5,104 bases of DNA, taken from the NCBI GenBank assembly GCA_937925895.1, contig CALANC010000162.1, forward strand, positions 1-5,104, read 5' to 3'. Position 1 is the first letter of the stretch. Each line of letters opens with the position of its first letter. This document shows positions 4,885 to 5,104 of this stretch, one piece after another. Under the pieces are notes generated by a model. That model worked only from the letters and a program-made list of their open reading frames with translations, made no database searches and had not been told where the DNA came from. Position numbers and translations under genes: made by a program. Source of the DNA: an uncultured Desulfobacterales bacterium (lineage in GTDB: Bacteria; Desulfobacterota; Desulfobacteria; Desulfobacterales; UBA11574).

Positions 4885-5104
4885 ATGGCGCTGAGCTCCG
4901 GGGCAGATTTTAGAAAAGCTGTCGAAATAGGAAGACCCCCCAATGTGGTCAAACTTTTTCCGCACTCCCAGGCCCTCATTGTAAGTGGGAAAGTAATTGA
5001 CCGAGCCATGCTCGCCAAGGGCAAGGCAATGTCAATAGCAGCCAACGGGCGCAACCATTTTATTGTCAGGGGAGCTCTGGCAGCAGCCCAGAGGGCAAAC
5101 AGTG
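4885..5104 (+). CDS. Probable class II fructose-bisphosphate aldolase, N-terminal 73 residues (runs off the window)
   Basis: Only the 5' end is present; the frame is open to the last base. The visible residues include GRPPNVVKLFP at 17, a VSGKVIDRAMLAKGKAMSIAANGRNHF stretch (about 33-60), and a GALAAAQRANS helix at 63. The last part resembles the first strand and helix of class II aldolases (G-x-A-x-x-A-x-N, then AAQxANS), and the whole recalls a class II fructose-1,6-bisphosphate aldolase variant of Desulfobacterota. That enzyme interconverts fructose 1,6-bisphosphate with glyceraldehyde 3-phosphate and dihydroxyacetone phosphate in the cytoplasm. The zinc-binding histidines and catalytic aspartate that would prove the call lie beyond the window. 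The strong ribosome-binding site suggests good expression, as expected for a central-metabolism gene. Another aldolase of the same fold is the main alternative. Confidence 0.55.
   Translation, partial: MALSSGADFRKAVEIGRPPNVVKLFPHSQALIVSGKVIDRAMLAKGKAMSIAANGRNHFIVRGALAAAQRANS

Overview
The window looks like chromosomal DNA of an anaerobic Desulfobacterota bacterium, probably near Desulfuromonadales/Geobacter. The reasons are a periplasmic multiheme cytochrome of the c7 triheme-repeat type, single-domain and GGDEF signalling proteins, a delta-proteobacterial-looking TatC, and strong GGAGG ribosome-binding sites. This is inferred from protein families; no marker gene is present. Gene density is low, and the intergenic stretches are long and AT-rich.

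Layout. 38-469 (+): a small soluble protein I do not recognise, closed by a clear intrinsic terminator at 493-526. 470-853: a 384-base gap with that terminator and a candidate promoter (661-689) whose -35 lies in a perfect inverted repeat (651-667). 854-1243 (+): a stand-alone receiver-domain response regulator. 1244-1743: a 500-base AT-rich gap with a decayed IS110-type transposase C-terminus on the minus strand (1456-1554), and at its right end a promoter (1683-1711) with an 11+11 bp inverted repeat over the -10. 1744-2280 (+): a secreted hexaheme c-type cytochrome made of two c7-like triheme units, followed by a strong terminator (2307-2343). 2365-3558 (-), convergent with the cytochrome: a GGDEF-PilZ protein. 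3559-3876: a 318-base divergent gap with a 14-bp perfect palindrome and a possible promoter for the GGDEF-PilZ gene. 3877-4643 (+): tatC, split by a -1 frameshift in a run of nine T. 4885-5104 (+): the 5' end of a probable class II fructose-bisphosphate aldolase, cut by the window edge.

How the genes relate. Most genes appear to be separate transcription units, so this is not a visible operon. The themes are signalling (receiver, c-di-GMP), periplasmic electron transfer (cytochrome, with a Sec-like and not twin-arginine signal) and protein export (tatC, without tatA/tatB beside it). I see no phage, CRISPR array, tRNA or rRNA, and no convincing undescribed multi-gene system. The most notable points are the tatC frameshift at a slippage-prone run, the predicted His/Met haem ligation in the cytochrome, and three promoter-region inverted repeats.
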